A stretch of 64,000 nt of DNA, from NCBI GenBank assembly GCA_965248765.1, contig CBDFKF010000001.1, positions 62,001 through 126,000 of the forward strand. Reading direction: 5' to 3'. Origin of the DNA: CBDFKF01 sp965248765 (GTDB taxonomy: Bacteria > Pseudomonadota > Alphaproteobacteria > VGEJ01). The notes beneath the pieces were generated by a model, which saw only the letters and a list, made by a program, of their open reading frames with translations, did no database searches and had not been told where the DNA came from. Below are positions 34,824 through 43,639 of the stretch, one piece after another; the stretch's first letter is position 1, and the number at the start of each line of letters is the position of its first letter. The position numbers and the translations under genes are program-made.

Positions 34824-35879
34824 CTAGCCTCGGTCGGTGTCCGCGAAAACGAAGACCTGGCGTGCGTCCAGCGTCACGCCAATGTCCGAGCCTGGCTCGG
34901 CTACCACTGCCCCGGGAGATCGCGCGATGAGCGGCCGGTCCCGATCGGCAACGACAAGTTCGATCCGGCTGTAGGGCCCGAGCGCTCGGCTCCGGCATAC
35001 TCGCGCCGCGACGCCGACGCCAGCTGAGGGGTCGAGTCGGATCGCTTCGGGTCGTACCAACACGCTCACCGAGCAACCCTCTGCGAGGCCTTTGACGTCG
35101 ATTGAGCCCAGTGCCGTAAGCACAGACCCGTTCTTAACGATACCCTCCAACTCATTTATTTCACTAAAGAACTTCGCAACGAACGCGCACGTCGGATTGT
35201 CATAGACAATCCCTGGCCGCCCGGTTTGGACAAGACGCCCGGCGCGCATCACCGCGATCCTGTCCGCCATGCGCATGGCTTCCTCGGGATCGTGAGTCAC
35301 CAGGAGTGTCGGCGTGCCGGTCTGCTTGAGGAGCGCCAATGTGTCGTCGCGCACCTGGTCGCGCAGGCGAACGTCGAGGCTCGCGAACGGCTCGTCGAGA
35401 AGCATGACAATAGGTGCTGGCGCGAGCGCACGGGCAAGGGCCACGCGTTGTTGCTCACCGCCCGATAGCGTGTGGGGATAGGCCTGAGCAAGCTCCTTCA
35501 GCGCCACCTGATCGAGCGCCTTTAGCGCGATAGCGTAGCGATCCTCTGACGAGGGCGCGGTCACTCCGAACACGACGTTGTCGAGAACGTTGAGGTGGGG
35601 AAACAGCGCGAAATCCTGGAACACGAGGCCAACCCCGCGTGCCTCCGGCGAGATCGCAGTGTTTTCATCGGCAACGATCCGGCCGCCGATCAAGACCCGC
35701 CCACGCTGTAGCGGCTCTAGCCCCGCCGCGATTCGCAACACCGTCGATTTGCCGCAGCCGGAGGGCCCGAGAAGACAAACGATTTCTCCAGTTCCGACCT
35801 CAAGGCTGACTTTACATACAACCTCGTGGCGGTCGTATGAATGGCATACGCCCTCAAGGCTGAGACCCGAGCTGCTCAC
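34824..35879 (-). CDS. Ferric iron ABC transporter ATPase (FbpC/AfuC-like)
   Basis: A 351-residue ATPase: Walker A LLGPSGCGKST near residue 40, signature LSGGEQQRVALARAL, Walker B IVMLLDEPFASLD, H-loop LLVTHDPEEAMRMADRIAVM, and a C-terminal TOBE-like regulatory region (VSVLVRPEAIRLDPS). The MRAGRLVQTGRPGIVYDNPT text is typical of FbpC. It overlaps the permease gene by 4 bases. The Fur-box-like site upstream of the operon supports an iron role. No periplasmic binding protein gene is present in the window beside it. Confidence 0.88.
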   Translation of the reverse strand: MSSSGLSLEGVCHSYDRHEVVCKVSLEVGTGEIVCLLGPSGCGKSTVLRIAAGLEPLQRGRVLIGGRIVADENTAISPEARGVGLVFQDFALFPHLNVLDNVVFGVTAPSSEDRYAIALKALDQVALKELAQAYPHTLSGGEQQRVALARALAPAPIVMLLDEPFASLDVRLRDQVRDDTLALLKQTGTPTLLVTHDPEEAMRMADRIAVMRAGRLVQTGRPGIVYDNPTCAFVAKFFSEINELEGIVKNGSVLTALGSIDVKGLAEGCSVSVLVRPEAIRLDPSAGVGVAARVCRSRALGPYSRIELVVADRDRPLIARSPGAVVAEPGSDIGVTLDARQVFVFADTDRG

Positions 35880-37573
35880 CCCACGAGCCCAGCATTCCCC
35901 GGCCGCGAGCGGGAGACCGCGCTGCTCAGCACGATGACCGGCAGCAAGCCGACCGCGACGATGGCAAGCGCCGCCAGCGCGCAGCGCTCGAGCTGCTCAT
36001 CGCCTGCGTACTGATAGACGTATGTGGCAAGCGTCTGCACATTGAACGGCCGCAGCACGAGCGTCATCGGCAGCTCCTTCATTGCATCCACAAAGACGAG
36101 AATGGCCGCCGTCAGAGCCGTGCCGCGTAGTAATGGAAGATGGACGCGTCGCAGGGTCTGGACCGGTGTGAGGCCGAGGCTGCGAGCCGCCTGGTCCATG
36201 CTCGGGGTGATCTTCGCGAGCCCCGCCTCGATCGAGCCGAAAGAGACGGCGAGGAACCGCACCGTGTAGCCGAACAGCAGAGCGATGAAGGTGCCGCTCA
36301 ACAAGAGCCCGGTCGAGATGCCGAGGTTCGCCCGCATCCAAGAGTCGATGGCGTTGTCGAGCAGGCCGAACGGGGACAGCACGCCGACCGCGAGAACTGC
36401 ACCTGGAATGGCATAGCCGATGCTTGCAACGCGGACCGCCACGCGCACCACGGGTCTTCCGTCGAGACGTACCGCGTAGGCGAGGATCAATGATAGCCCG
36501 ACGGCGATCACGGCCGCAGCACCGGAAAGAAGGAGGCTGTTCGCGGCAAAGAGCGCGAACGCATCGGCTACGGCCGCTTGGTAGTGGTTCGCAGCGTGAC
36601 GGACCAACACGACCACGGGGACCACGAAGCCGAGCAACACCGGCAGAAAACACGCGATAAATGCAGCCCCAGACCTTGCGCCCTTGAGCTCGTGACTGGC
36701 GATGGTCCGATAATAACCGGTTGTGTGGTGGTAGCGTCGCCCGCCGCGCGAGGCACGCTCGAGCGCCAGAACGAGCAAAACCACGACCAGTAAGGCCACC
36801 GCGATCTGTGCCGCGCCGGCAAGGCTGTTCATGCCGAACCAAACGTTGAAAATGCCGCGCGTGAAGGTGTTGACGGCAAAGAAATCGACCGTGCCGAAGT
36901 CATTCAGGGTCTCGAGTAGCACCAACACCAACCCGGCAACGATGGCTGGTCGAGCAAGTGGCAGGGCAACCTTGAAGAAGCTTCCCCAAGGCCCTCGCCC
37001 GAGCGTGCGGCTGACTTCAAGCACGCATATTGATTGCTCCTGAAACGCAGCGCGCGATAACAGAAAAACATAGGGGTAGAGGACCAGCGACATGACCGTG
37101 ATCGCCCCGGCCAGAGATCGCACGTTCGGGAACCAGTATTCGGCGGCCGATTGCCATCCGAACACGTCGCGCAGCGTTGTTTGCACCGGCCCCGCGAACT
37201 CCAGAAGGTCGGTGTACACGTAAGCAATCACATAGGCGGGCATGGCGAGCGGGACCATCAACACCCACGTGAACAGGGCCCGCCCCGGGAAACGACACGT
37301 CGTGACCAGCCACGCCGTGCCTACGCCGATGACAAACGTCGCGAGGCCCACGCCCATCATCAGCCAGAGTGTGTTCATGGCGTACGTTGGCAGGACCGTG
37401 GTGGCGAGGTGTCGCCAGATGTCCGCCGCCGGCCCGAATGCGAGAACTACGACACTGACGACAGGCACGCCGACGATCGCGGCCACCGCCAGCACTGCCG
37501 CCGCCCAACGTCGACCGGTTGCGCGGTTGGACCAAGCCCGCTGCGGCGCCCGTTCGGTCGTAATCGCCGTCAT
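35876..37573 (-). CDS. Ferric iron ABC transporter permease (FbpB-like, fused double permease)
   Basis: A 565-residue inner-membrane protein with about twelve hydrophobic segments in two homologous halves, each with an EAA loop: LEVSRTLGRGPWGSFFKVAL in the first and QAARSLGLTPVQTLRRVHLP in the second. The fused arrangement is usual for FbpB/SfuB ferric iron permeases. Residues WLVTTCRFPGRALFTWVLMV and ALPAYVIAYVYTDLLEFAG-like text match the group. Transcription begins from the region holding a Fur-box match 73 bases upstream of the start. Confidence 0.88.
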   Translation of the reverse strand: MTAITTERAPQRAWSNRATGRRWAAAVLAVAAIVGVPVVSVVVLAFGPAADIWRHLATTVLPTYAMNTLWLMMGVGLATFVIGVGTAWLVTTCRFPGRALFTWVLMVPLAMPAYVIAYVYTDLLEFAGPVQTTLRDVFGWQSAAEYWFPNVRSLAGAITVMSLVLYPYVFLLSRAAFQEQSICVLEVSRTLGRGPWGSFFKVALPLARPAIVAGLVLVLLETLNDFGTVDFFAVNTFTRGIFNVWFGMNSLAGAAQIAVALLVVVLLVLALERASRGGRRYHHTTGYYRTIASHELKGARSGAAFIACFLPVLLGFVVPVVVLVRHAANHYQAAVADAFALFAANSLLLSGAAAVIAVGLSLILAYAVRLDGRPVVRVAVRVASIGYAIPGAVLAVGVLSPFGLLDNAIDSWMRANLGISTGLLLSGTFIALLFGYTVRFLAVSFGSIEAGLAKITPSMDQAARSLGLTPVQTLRRVHLPLLRGTALTAAILVFVDAMKELPMTLVLRPFNVQTLATYVYQYAGDEQLERCALAALAIVAVGLLPVIVLSSAVSRSRPGNAGLVG

Positions 37574-37645
37574 GAAACCACGCTATGCCCGTTCAAGAAC
37601 CGATTGGGAAATCACCGCCGGTCAGTAGGCGCCCTAATACGTCAT

Positions 37646-37664
37646 GCAAATGACACTCATTATC
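37646..37664 (-). promoter_or_regulatory. Fur-box-like operator upstream of the iron transporter
   Basis: GCAAATGACACTCATTATC matches the 19-base enterobacterial Fur consensus at 15 positions, including an uninterrupted TCATTATC half. It lies 73-91 bases ahead of the permease start, where a promoter is expected. Alphaproteobacteria may use Fur/Mur, RirA or Irr here; which one binds cannot be told from sequence. Confidence 0.6.
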
Positions 37665-37754
37665 ACTCGCAACTTAGCGGCGGTTATGGTCGGGTACAAG
37701 GAAGAGCTGGGCTTACCATCGCGGGGGCCCCGGGGGGCCTTGTCGCGGGCGATA

Positions 37755-38387
37755 TCAGCCTTCGTGCGTTTCTCGCGCGTCGTCGAGGGCGGTGACCGAT
37801 GCGCCCTCCTCGCCCTCGGGCGGCGCCGTTCGGATGGTGCTCGGCGGCGTCGCCTCGAGGAGCCCGGCCGCTTTCAGCTCGTCCAGTCCTGGAAGATCGT
37901 CGATACGCTCGAGTCCGAAATGATCCAGAAAAGCGTCCGTGGTGCCGTACGTGACCGGGCGTCCTGGCGTGCGGCGTCGGCCGCGGGGCTTAATCCAGCC
38001 GGCCTCCAACAGGAGGTCGAGCGTGCCCCGACTCAGCGAAACACCGCGCACCTCTTCAATCTCCGCGCGCGTGACGGGCTGGTGGTAGGCGATGATCGCA
38101 AGTGTCTCGATCGCCGCTCTCGAGAGCCGCCTTGGCGTCTCCACCTCGCGGCGCAGCAGGAAGGCGAGATCGGGCGCGGTGCGGAACGCCCATCGCCCGC
38201 CGACACACACGAGAGTGACCCCCCGACCGGCGTAGGTCTCGCGCACGCGGGCAATTAGCGCGTCGACATCGGCGCCCTCAGGAAGTCGCGCCGCCAACGA
38301 CTCGGCGTCGAGCGGCTCGCTCGCCGCGAACAAAAGCGCCTCGACCATACGGATCGCCTGAGCGCGATCACCGCCGTCTACGCTCAC
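37755..38387 (-). CDS. scpB: Segregation and condensation protein B
   Basis: A 210-residue winged-helix kleisin-interacting subunit of the SMC-ScpAB complex. EALLFAASEPLDAESLAARL opens the first winged helix, and RLSRAAIETLAIIAYHQPVT plus RAEIEEVRGVSLSRGTLDLL and GRRRTPGRPVTYGTTDAFLD are ScpB signatures. The C-terminal tail of about 35 residues is acidic. Overlaps scpA by 4 bases. Confidence 0.95.
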   Translation of the reverse strand: MSVDGGDRAQAIRMVEALLFAASEPLDAESLAARLPEGADVDALIARVRETYAGRGVTLVCVGGRWAFRTAPDLAFLLRREVETPRRLSRAAIETLAIIAYHQPVTRAEIEEVRGVSLSRGTLDLLLEAGWIKPRGRRRTPGRPVTYGTTDAFLDHFGLERIDDLPGLDELKAAGLLEATPPSTIRTAPPEGEEGASVTALDDARETHEG

Positions 38388-39196
38388 GCCCCGCCTTCCG
38401 TGTCCGCGTCGTCAGGAGCCGCGCGCCGCAAATGAATCGGACCGAACGGCGTCCCCTGCCGAATGGTCGCGGCGCCGGAGCGCGTCAGCTCGAGGCCTGC
38501 GGCGAGCGTTGAGGCAAGTGCCGAGTGCCGGCTTGCCTCGTCCCCAAGGGCTGGCGGCAGAAACCGCTCCAGCGTTTCCCAATCGGGTGACCGTCCGAGT
38601 ATGCCGACGAGCCGATCGAGCGCCTCCTCGACTGTAAACGCAGCGGCCGGTGCAATCGTCAGGTGGCCGACCTGGCCGCGGACACTGTGATCGGCGTAGG
38701 CCTTCAGCAGCTCATAGAGCGCGACCTCATACACCGTGTTCCGAATCAGGCGGACGCCTTCGGGCGCCCCACGGGCAAAGACATCACGGCCAAGTCGGTC
38801 GCGCGTCATCAGCTGGCCCGCGGCCTCCCGCATTGCCTCAAGGCGCCGCAGCTGGAAGGCAAGCCGCGCCGCCATCTCCTCGCCGCTCGGCTCGTCCTCC
38901 GATTCAATGTCCGGGAGGAGGAGCCGGGACTTCAAGTAAGCGAGCCACGCCGCCATCACCAGGTAATCGGCGGCTATCTCGAGACGCACACCGCGGACCT
39001 GCTCGAGAAACACTAGGTATTGCTCGGCGAGTTGTAGGATCGAGATCCGAGTCACGTCGACCCGTTGCTGACGCGCCAATACCAGAAGCACGTCCAGCGG
39101 CCCTTCATAGCCGTCGAGGTCAACCACCAGCGTTTCTGTCGCCGATGGTCGCGGCGCGTCCTCGAAAGTCGGGTCCCCGATGGTGTTTTCGGCCAA
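38384..39196 (-). CDS. scpA: Segregation and condensation protein A (kleisin)
   Basis: A 270-residue kleisin bridging the SMC dimer in chromosome condensation. The N-terminal domain contains DLDGYEGPLDVLLVLARQQR (family: F-x-GPLDLLL), then ISILQLAEQYLVFLEQVRGV and EIAADYLVMAAWLAYLKSRL. The C-terminal winged helix region is VEEALDRLVGILGRSPDWET and onward. ATG overlap with scpB and a 9-base gap to the M50 protease gene give the usual nagZ-M50-scpA-scpB order. Confidence 0.93.
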   Translation of the reverse strand: MAENTIGDPTFEDAPRPSATETLVVDLDGYEGPLDVLLVLARQQRVDVTRISILQLAEQYLVFLEQVRGVRLEIAADYLVMAAWLAYLKSRLLLPDIESEDEPSGEEMAARLAFQLRRLEAMREAAGQLMTRDRLGRDVFARGAPEGVRLIRNTVYEVALYELLKAYADHSVRGQVGHLTIAPAAAFTVEEALDRLVGILGRSPDWETLERFLPPALGDEASRHSALASTLAAGLELTRSGAATIRQGTPFGPIHLRRAAPDDADTEGGA

Positions 39197-39204
39197 CTCG
39201 TCCC

Positions 39205-39894
39205 CTAGCGGTGGCCCGTCAGTATCAGGATCACATCATAGAGAAAGCTGACGGGTGGCCCAACGATCCACGCGAACAGGTTGAACCGCACACCGATCTG
39301 AGCGGCGAGTAGCGGCACGAGGAAGATCGCGCCGATGATGATTAGCATACCGTAGCGTTCGAGTCGCGCGACCGATCGCGCGTACTCAGCCGGCAGCAAA
39401 CCGACCGCCACGCGGCCGCCATCCAGCGGCGGTAGCGGTATCATGTTGAAGACCGCGAGCACCAGGTTCAACAGGACGCTCCGTTCCAGAGTGGCGAGCG
39501 CCCATCCTTGCAATGCCGTGGGCAACTCCGGCACCACATGAACCAGCGCCGCCGACGCGATAGCGAGTAACACGTTGACCGCTGGCCCTGCGGCCGCGAC
39601 CCATACCATGTCCTGCTTGGGGCGTCGCAACCGCAGGAAGTTGACAGGCACCGGCTTGGCATAGCCGAACAAGAACGGCGATCCGAGGACGATCAGCAGG
39701 CCCGGCAGGATCACGGTGCCGAAGGGATCGATGTGCTTGACCGGATTGAACGTGACCCTGCCCAACCGGTACGCTGTGTCGTCACCGAGCCGCCAGGCAA
39801 CGTAGCCGTGGGCCGCCTCGTGAAAAGTAATGGCGATCAGCACGGGGATCACCCACACCGAGGCCTGATAGAGGACCGACGGCAGGACGTCCAT
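39205..39894 (-). CDS. Site-2 protease family metalloprotease (M50)
   Basis: A 229-residue intramembrane protease. The zinc motif HEAAH lies in AITFHEAAHGYVAWRLGDDT near residue 25 and the third ligand in FNMIPLPPLDGGRVAVGLLP. About five hydrophobic segments surround these. I start at the ATG at 39894 (MDVLPSVLYQASVWVIPVLI). The small family with this length occurs beside scpA across alphaproteobacteria; its substrate is unknown. Starts 2 bases after the nagZ stop. Confidence 0.9.
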   Translation of the reverse strand: MDVLPSVLYQASVWVIPVLIAITFHEAAHGYVAWRLGDDTAYRLGRVTFNPVKHIDPFGTVILPGLLIVLGSPFLFGYAKPVPVNFLRLRRPKQDMVWVAAAGPAVNVLLAIASAALVHVVPELPTALQGWALATLERSVLLNLVLAVFNMIPLPPLDGGRVAVGLLPAEYARSVARLERYGMLIIIGAIFLVPLLAAQIGVRFNLFAWIVGPPVSFLYDVILILTGHR

Positions 39895-39896
39895 GC

Positions 39897-40922
39897 TCAC
39901 CCGGCCGCCGCCATGGCACGCAGTTCGGTGGCAACCGTGTCGGCGGCTGCTTCGCGATCGAAGGGTTGCGGTTCGCAGAGCCACGCTAGTGCCCGACTCC
40001 AGCGTGCGACCGCCGGTTCGCTGAGGGGACCGACCGCTACTGCCGCTTCGACCATTTCTGCTAACACGCCATTACAGTGCACCGCGACATCGCAGCCGGC
40101 CCTCAGGGCCGCGGTCGCCCGCGCTGCCGGCGGCCCCTCGAGCGCCGCCATATTGAGATCATCCGAGAGCAACAGTCCGTCGAATCCGATGTCGCCCCGA
40201 ATGATCTCGGAGATAACCGTCGACGACATGCTGGCCGGCGCCCGCGGATCGAGGTCACGGTAGACGACGTGGGCGACGATGCCCATCGGCATATGGCAAA
40301 GCGCCCGGAAGGGCGCGAAATCGGTCGCCCTAAGTGCCGACCGCTCTGCCTCGACCATCGGTTTCTCGACATGGCTGTCTACGCGGGCCCGCCCGTGGCC
40401 AGGGAGGTGTTTGATGACCGGCAGGACCCCGCCGGCCAGCAACCCGTCGGTGACCGCGCGGCCCAGTTTTTCGACGAGGACTGGGTCGGCCGAGAAAGCA
40501 CGGTCCCCGATAGCCTCATGCATGCCGGGATCGGCGACGTCGAGAACCGGCGCGCAGTTGACGCTGATACCGACGTCATGAAGCTCGGCCGCGGCGAGGC
40601 GGGCGTTCAACGCAGCTAGCTCGATTGCTCGCCGCGGCGCAGCGCGCGCGAGCCGCCCGAAGGCCGCCGGCGGGGGCTGCGCGCGCCAATTTGGGGCGGC
40701 CAAGCGCGCAACCCTACCACCTTCCTGGTCGATCAGGATCGGCGCGTCCTCGCGCCCAATAGTGGCGCGCAACTCGCGCACCAATTTCCGCAGTTGCGCG
40801 GGCGTTTCGCAATTACGGCGGAACACGATGAAACCAAGCGGATCAGCCGAGGCGAAGAAGCTGCGCTCTCGATCGCTTAACGCTGGCCCCGCACATCCGA
40901 AGATCACAGCCTTGGGCGGCAT
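39897..40922 (-). CDS. nagZ: Beta-N-acetylhexosaminidase NagZ (GH3)
   Basis: A 341-residue cytosolic glycosidase of peptidoglycan recycling that removes GlcNAc from anhydro-muropeptides. KHLPGHGRARVDSH carries the NagZ signature with the His/Asp general acid-base pair, LLSDDLNMAAL holds the nucleophile Asp, and LIDQEGGRVARL and NCAPVLDVADPG are further GH3 family marks. It lies 7 bases behind the SPOR gene and directly before the M50 gene. Confidence 0.94.
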   Translation of the reverse strand: MPPKAVIFGCAGPALSDRERSFFASADPLGFIVFRRNCETPAQLRKLVRELRATIGREDAPILIDQEGGRVARLAAPNWRAQPPPAAFGRLARAAPRRAIELAALNARLAAAELHDVGISVNCAPVLDVADPGMHEAIGDRAFSADPVLVEKLGRAVTDGLLAGGVLPVIKHLPGHGRARVDSHVEKPMVEAERSALRATDFAPFRALCHMPMGIVAHVVYRDLDPRAPASMSSTVISEIIRGDIGFDGLLLSDDLNMAALEGPPAARATAALRAGCDVAVHCNGVLAEMVEAAVAVGPLSEPAVARWSRALAWLCEPQPFDREAAADTVATELRAMAAAG

Positions 40923-40929
40923 CAGGCGG

Positions 40930-41865
40930 CTAAGGTGTGACGACCAGACAGCCTAGTTGACGCGCCTTGAGCCTGTCGCACAGGCCGCGCGCGATGTCGC
41001 GATCCGCGAACGGACCGGCTTGCAGTCGATGGAAGACGCCGCGGTCGGCGCCGAGGTCAGCCCGTACAATGACATGGGTGAGCGCGGTCAACAGGTCACC
41101 GTGGGTCTTGCCTGCGAGGGCCCAGGCCCGTTCAGCAGACGCCGCGCTGCGGAACGACCCAATTTGGATGCGAAAACTCGCAAGCAGCGCCTCTCGCGTC
41201 GGCTCGGTCTCCGGCGGCACCTCATTTTCCGTCGGCTCAAGCGTTTCACCCTTGCCCGCGGCCACGCTCGCCGCCTCGCCGGTGGCGGTCGCTACAGCAT
41301 CGGCTTGAGATGGTGTTGCAGGTGACGCCGGCTCAGCTTGTGGCTCGTCGACCACGGTCTCGTCCACAGTTTCGACCGCCGGCGGTCCATCGGCCGCCGC
41401 CGGCAGCTCATCTGGCGCGGCCGTCGCCGGTGTATTGCGCACCGCCGCCGGCTCTTCCGGTACCGTGTCTGGCTCTATCGCGGACGGCGGCAGGGCCGCG
41501 TCGTCCGGCGGCGGCTCGGGCCTCGGCAGCGGTTCCTCCGGCGGCGCTAGCAATTGTTCGACCTCAGGTTCGTCAACCGCGGAATCAAGAGCGCCATAGA
41601 CTAGCTTTTCCTGATGCGGTACTTCGAGGCCACCCGGGTTCTCCGGCGCTACCTTAGTCGGCGAGGGATTGGCCTTGATCAGCGGCGGCGACATCGTGAT
41701 GCCGCGCCGGACCCCGAGCTCGTAGGAATACCAGATGCCGCCAGCGGCGGCAGCGACGATAACGATAGCGAGCATCGCCAACAGCCGACCGCCGGCCCCA
41801 CGCGACCGCGGGCTCGGTTCAGCTCCAGTCGTCGCAGATCCTGCTGCCTCAGGTTGCTCTGACAT
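40930..41865 (-). CDS. SPOR-domain protein
   Basis: A 311-residue protein with one membrane helix (LLAMLAIVIVAAAAGGIWYS, about residues 29-48), a long Pro/Glu/Ala-rich periplasmic linker (residues 75-225), and a C-terminal SPOR domain (FRIQIGSFRSAASAERAWAL to AKARQLGCLVVTP-like end) that binds denuded septal glycan. Such proteins act at the division site. It follows argS by 7 bases, the common alphaproteobacterial argS-SPOR-nagZ order. Confidence 0.88.
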   Translation of the reverse strand: MSEQPEAAGSATTGAEPSPRSRGAGGRLLAMLAIVIVAAAAGGIWYSYELGVRRGITMSPPLIKANPSPTKVAPENPGGLEVPHQEKLVYGALDSAVDEPEVEQLLAPPEEPLPRPEPPPDDAALPPSAIEPDTVPEEPAAVRNTPATAAPDELPAAADGPPAVETVDETVVDEPQAEPASPATPSQADAVATATGEAASVAAGKGETLEPTENEVPPETEPTREALLASFRIQIGSFRSAASAERAWALAGKTHGDLLTALTHVIVRADLGADRGVFHRLQAGPFADRDIARGLCDRLKARQLGCLVVTP

Positions 41866-41872
41866 GGAACCG

Positions 41873-43639
41873 CTACCTCAGCTCTTCTGCGGGAACAACG
41901 CCGATGACGCCAAGGCCCGAGGCGATAACGGTGATCACGCCGTGAACCAACGCCAGTCGAGCTTCGGTCAGCGCCGGATCGTCGGCAACGACGAAACGTA
42001 GCGACGTATCGTTCGTGCCTTTGTTCCAAAGCGCATGGAAAGCAGACGCCACGTCGTGGAGGTAGTAGGTCAAGCGATGTGGCTCGTGTGCCTGTGCCGC
42101 CGATTCGACCACATGCGGCCAGTGCGCGAGGGTTTTGATCAAAGCAAGCTCATCCGCGTGGGTCAAGCGGTCGAGGTCCGCGGCGGCTAGTGCCGGAGCG
42201 GCGAGATCGGCCCCGGGCAGCGCTTCGGCGCCGCGGCGCATCGCCGAGCGGCCGCGGGCGTGGGCATACTGCACATAGAAGACCGGATTGTCGCGCGATT
42301 GCTCCGTTACCTTGGCGAAATCGAAATCGAGGGGCGCATCGTTGCGCCGCGTCAGCATGATGAAGCGTACGACGTCACGGCCAACGGCATCGACGACTTC
42401 GCGCAGGGTGACAAAAGCGCCGGCGCGCTTCGACATTTTGACCGGGACCCCGTCCTTGAGGACGTTGACGAGCTGGCAGAGCTTGATGTCGAGCTCCGCC
42501 TCGCCTTCGCTCACTGCCGTTACCGCTGCCTTCATACGCTTGACGTAACCGCCGTGATCCGCTCCCCAGACATCGATCATTGTGTTGAAGCCGCGTTCGA
42601 CCTTGTCGCGGTGGTAAGCGATGTCGGCGGCGAAGTAGGTCCAGCTGCCGTCCGATTTCTTGAGCGGGCGATCGAGGTCGTCGCAGAACTCGGTGGCACG
42701 GAACAGAGTCTGCGGCCGTGGCTCCCAGTCTTCCGGCGTTTTCCCTTTGGGCGGATCGAGCACACCCTCGTAGATCACGCCGCGTGCCGTCAATGCATCG
42801 AGAGTCTCGGCCACCCGGCCGCTCTCAAACAACGAGCGTTCGGAGAAGAAGACATCGTGCTTGATGGCAAGTGCCGCCAGGTCACGGCGGATCTCATCCA
42901 TCATTCGATCGACGGCGAATCGTGCGACCGGCTCTAGCCACACCTCCTCGGCCGCCGTCTGCCACTCACCCTGCGCCTCTGCTACCAGAGCCTTCGCCAT
43001 CGGAATCAGATAGGCGCCCGGATATAGTCCCGCGGGCACCTCGTGCGGCTTACCAGCCTCGGAGCCAGCGAGTTGCTCGCAATAACGCCAGTGCACCGAA
43101 CGTGCCAATGCTTCGATCTGGGCGCCCGCATCGTTGATGTAGTACTCGCGGGTAACCCGATAACCCGCCTTGTCTAACAGGTTCGCGAGCGCATCGCCGA
43201 GGACGGCGCCGCGGCAGTGCCCGATATGCAAGGGACCTGTGGGGTTGGCGGACACGTACTCGACATTGACCGCTTCCCCTTCGCCGACGTCGGAATCGCC
43301 ATACGCGGTGCCGGCGCGCAACAGCGCGGCAAGCTCGTCACGCCACACCGCGTCGGAAAGACGCAGGTTGACGAAACCGGGCCCCGCGACGTCCGCGGAT
43401 GCTACCTCATCATGTGCCTTCAGCCGTCCGACGAGTGTATCGGCCAAGTCCCGCGGCCGGGCACGGGCCTGTTTGGCGAGGACGAGCGCGGCATTGATCG
43501 CGATATCGCCGTGCGCGGAATCACGCGGGGGCTCGACGGTGACGCCTCCGAGCGAGAGTTCTGGGGGCAGCTCCCCGGACTGTGACATTCCCTCAATTTC
43601 TTTGGCAAGAACGCTCCGGAACCGATTGAAAATAGTCAA
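41873..43639 (-). CDS. argS: Arginyl-tRNA synthetase
   Basis: A class I synthetase of about 588 residues. The HIGH-type motif is ANPTGPLHIGHCRGAVLGDA and the tRNA-binding DALR domain closes the protein (PHRLTYYLHDVASAFHALWN). VKMSKRAGAFVTL occupies the KMSKS position, in full form. I favour a TTG start at 43639 because it gives the family N-terminus MTIFNRFRSVLAKEIEGM and a 4-base TTGA overlap with the dgt stop; the GTG at 43654 is an alternative adding five residues. TTG is unusual for such a highly expressed gene. Confidence 0.9.
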   Translation of the reverse strand: MTIFNRFRSVLAKEIEGMSQSGELPPELSLGGVTVEPPRDSAHGDIAINAALVLAKQARARPRDLADTLVGRLKAHDEVASADVAGPGFVNLRLSDAVWRDELAALLRAGTAYGDSDVGEGEAVNVEYVSANPTGPLHIGHCRGAVLGDALANLLDKAGYRVTREYYINDAGAQIEALARSVHWRYCEQLAGSEAGKPHEVPAGLYPGAYLIPMAKALVAEAQGEWQTAAEEVWLEPVARFAVDRMMDEIRRDLAALAIKHDVFFSERSLFESGRVAETLDALTARGVIYEGVLDPPKGKTPEDWEPRPQTLFRATEFCDDLDRPLKKSDGSWTYFAADIAYHRDKVERGFNTMIDVWGADHGGYVKRMKAAVTAVSEGEAELDIKLCQLVNVLKDGVPVKMSKRAGAFVTLREVVDAVGRDVVRFIMLTRRNDAPLDFDFAKVTEQSRDNPVFYVQYAHARGRSAMRRGAEALPGADLAAPALAAADLDRLTHADELALIKTLAHWPHVVESAAQAHEPHRLTYYLHDVASAFHALWNKGTNDTSLRFVVADDPALTEARLALVHGVITVIASGLGVIGVVPAEELR

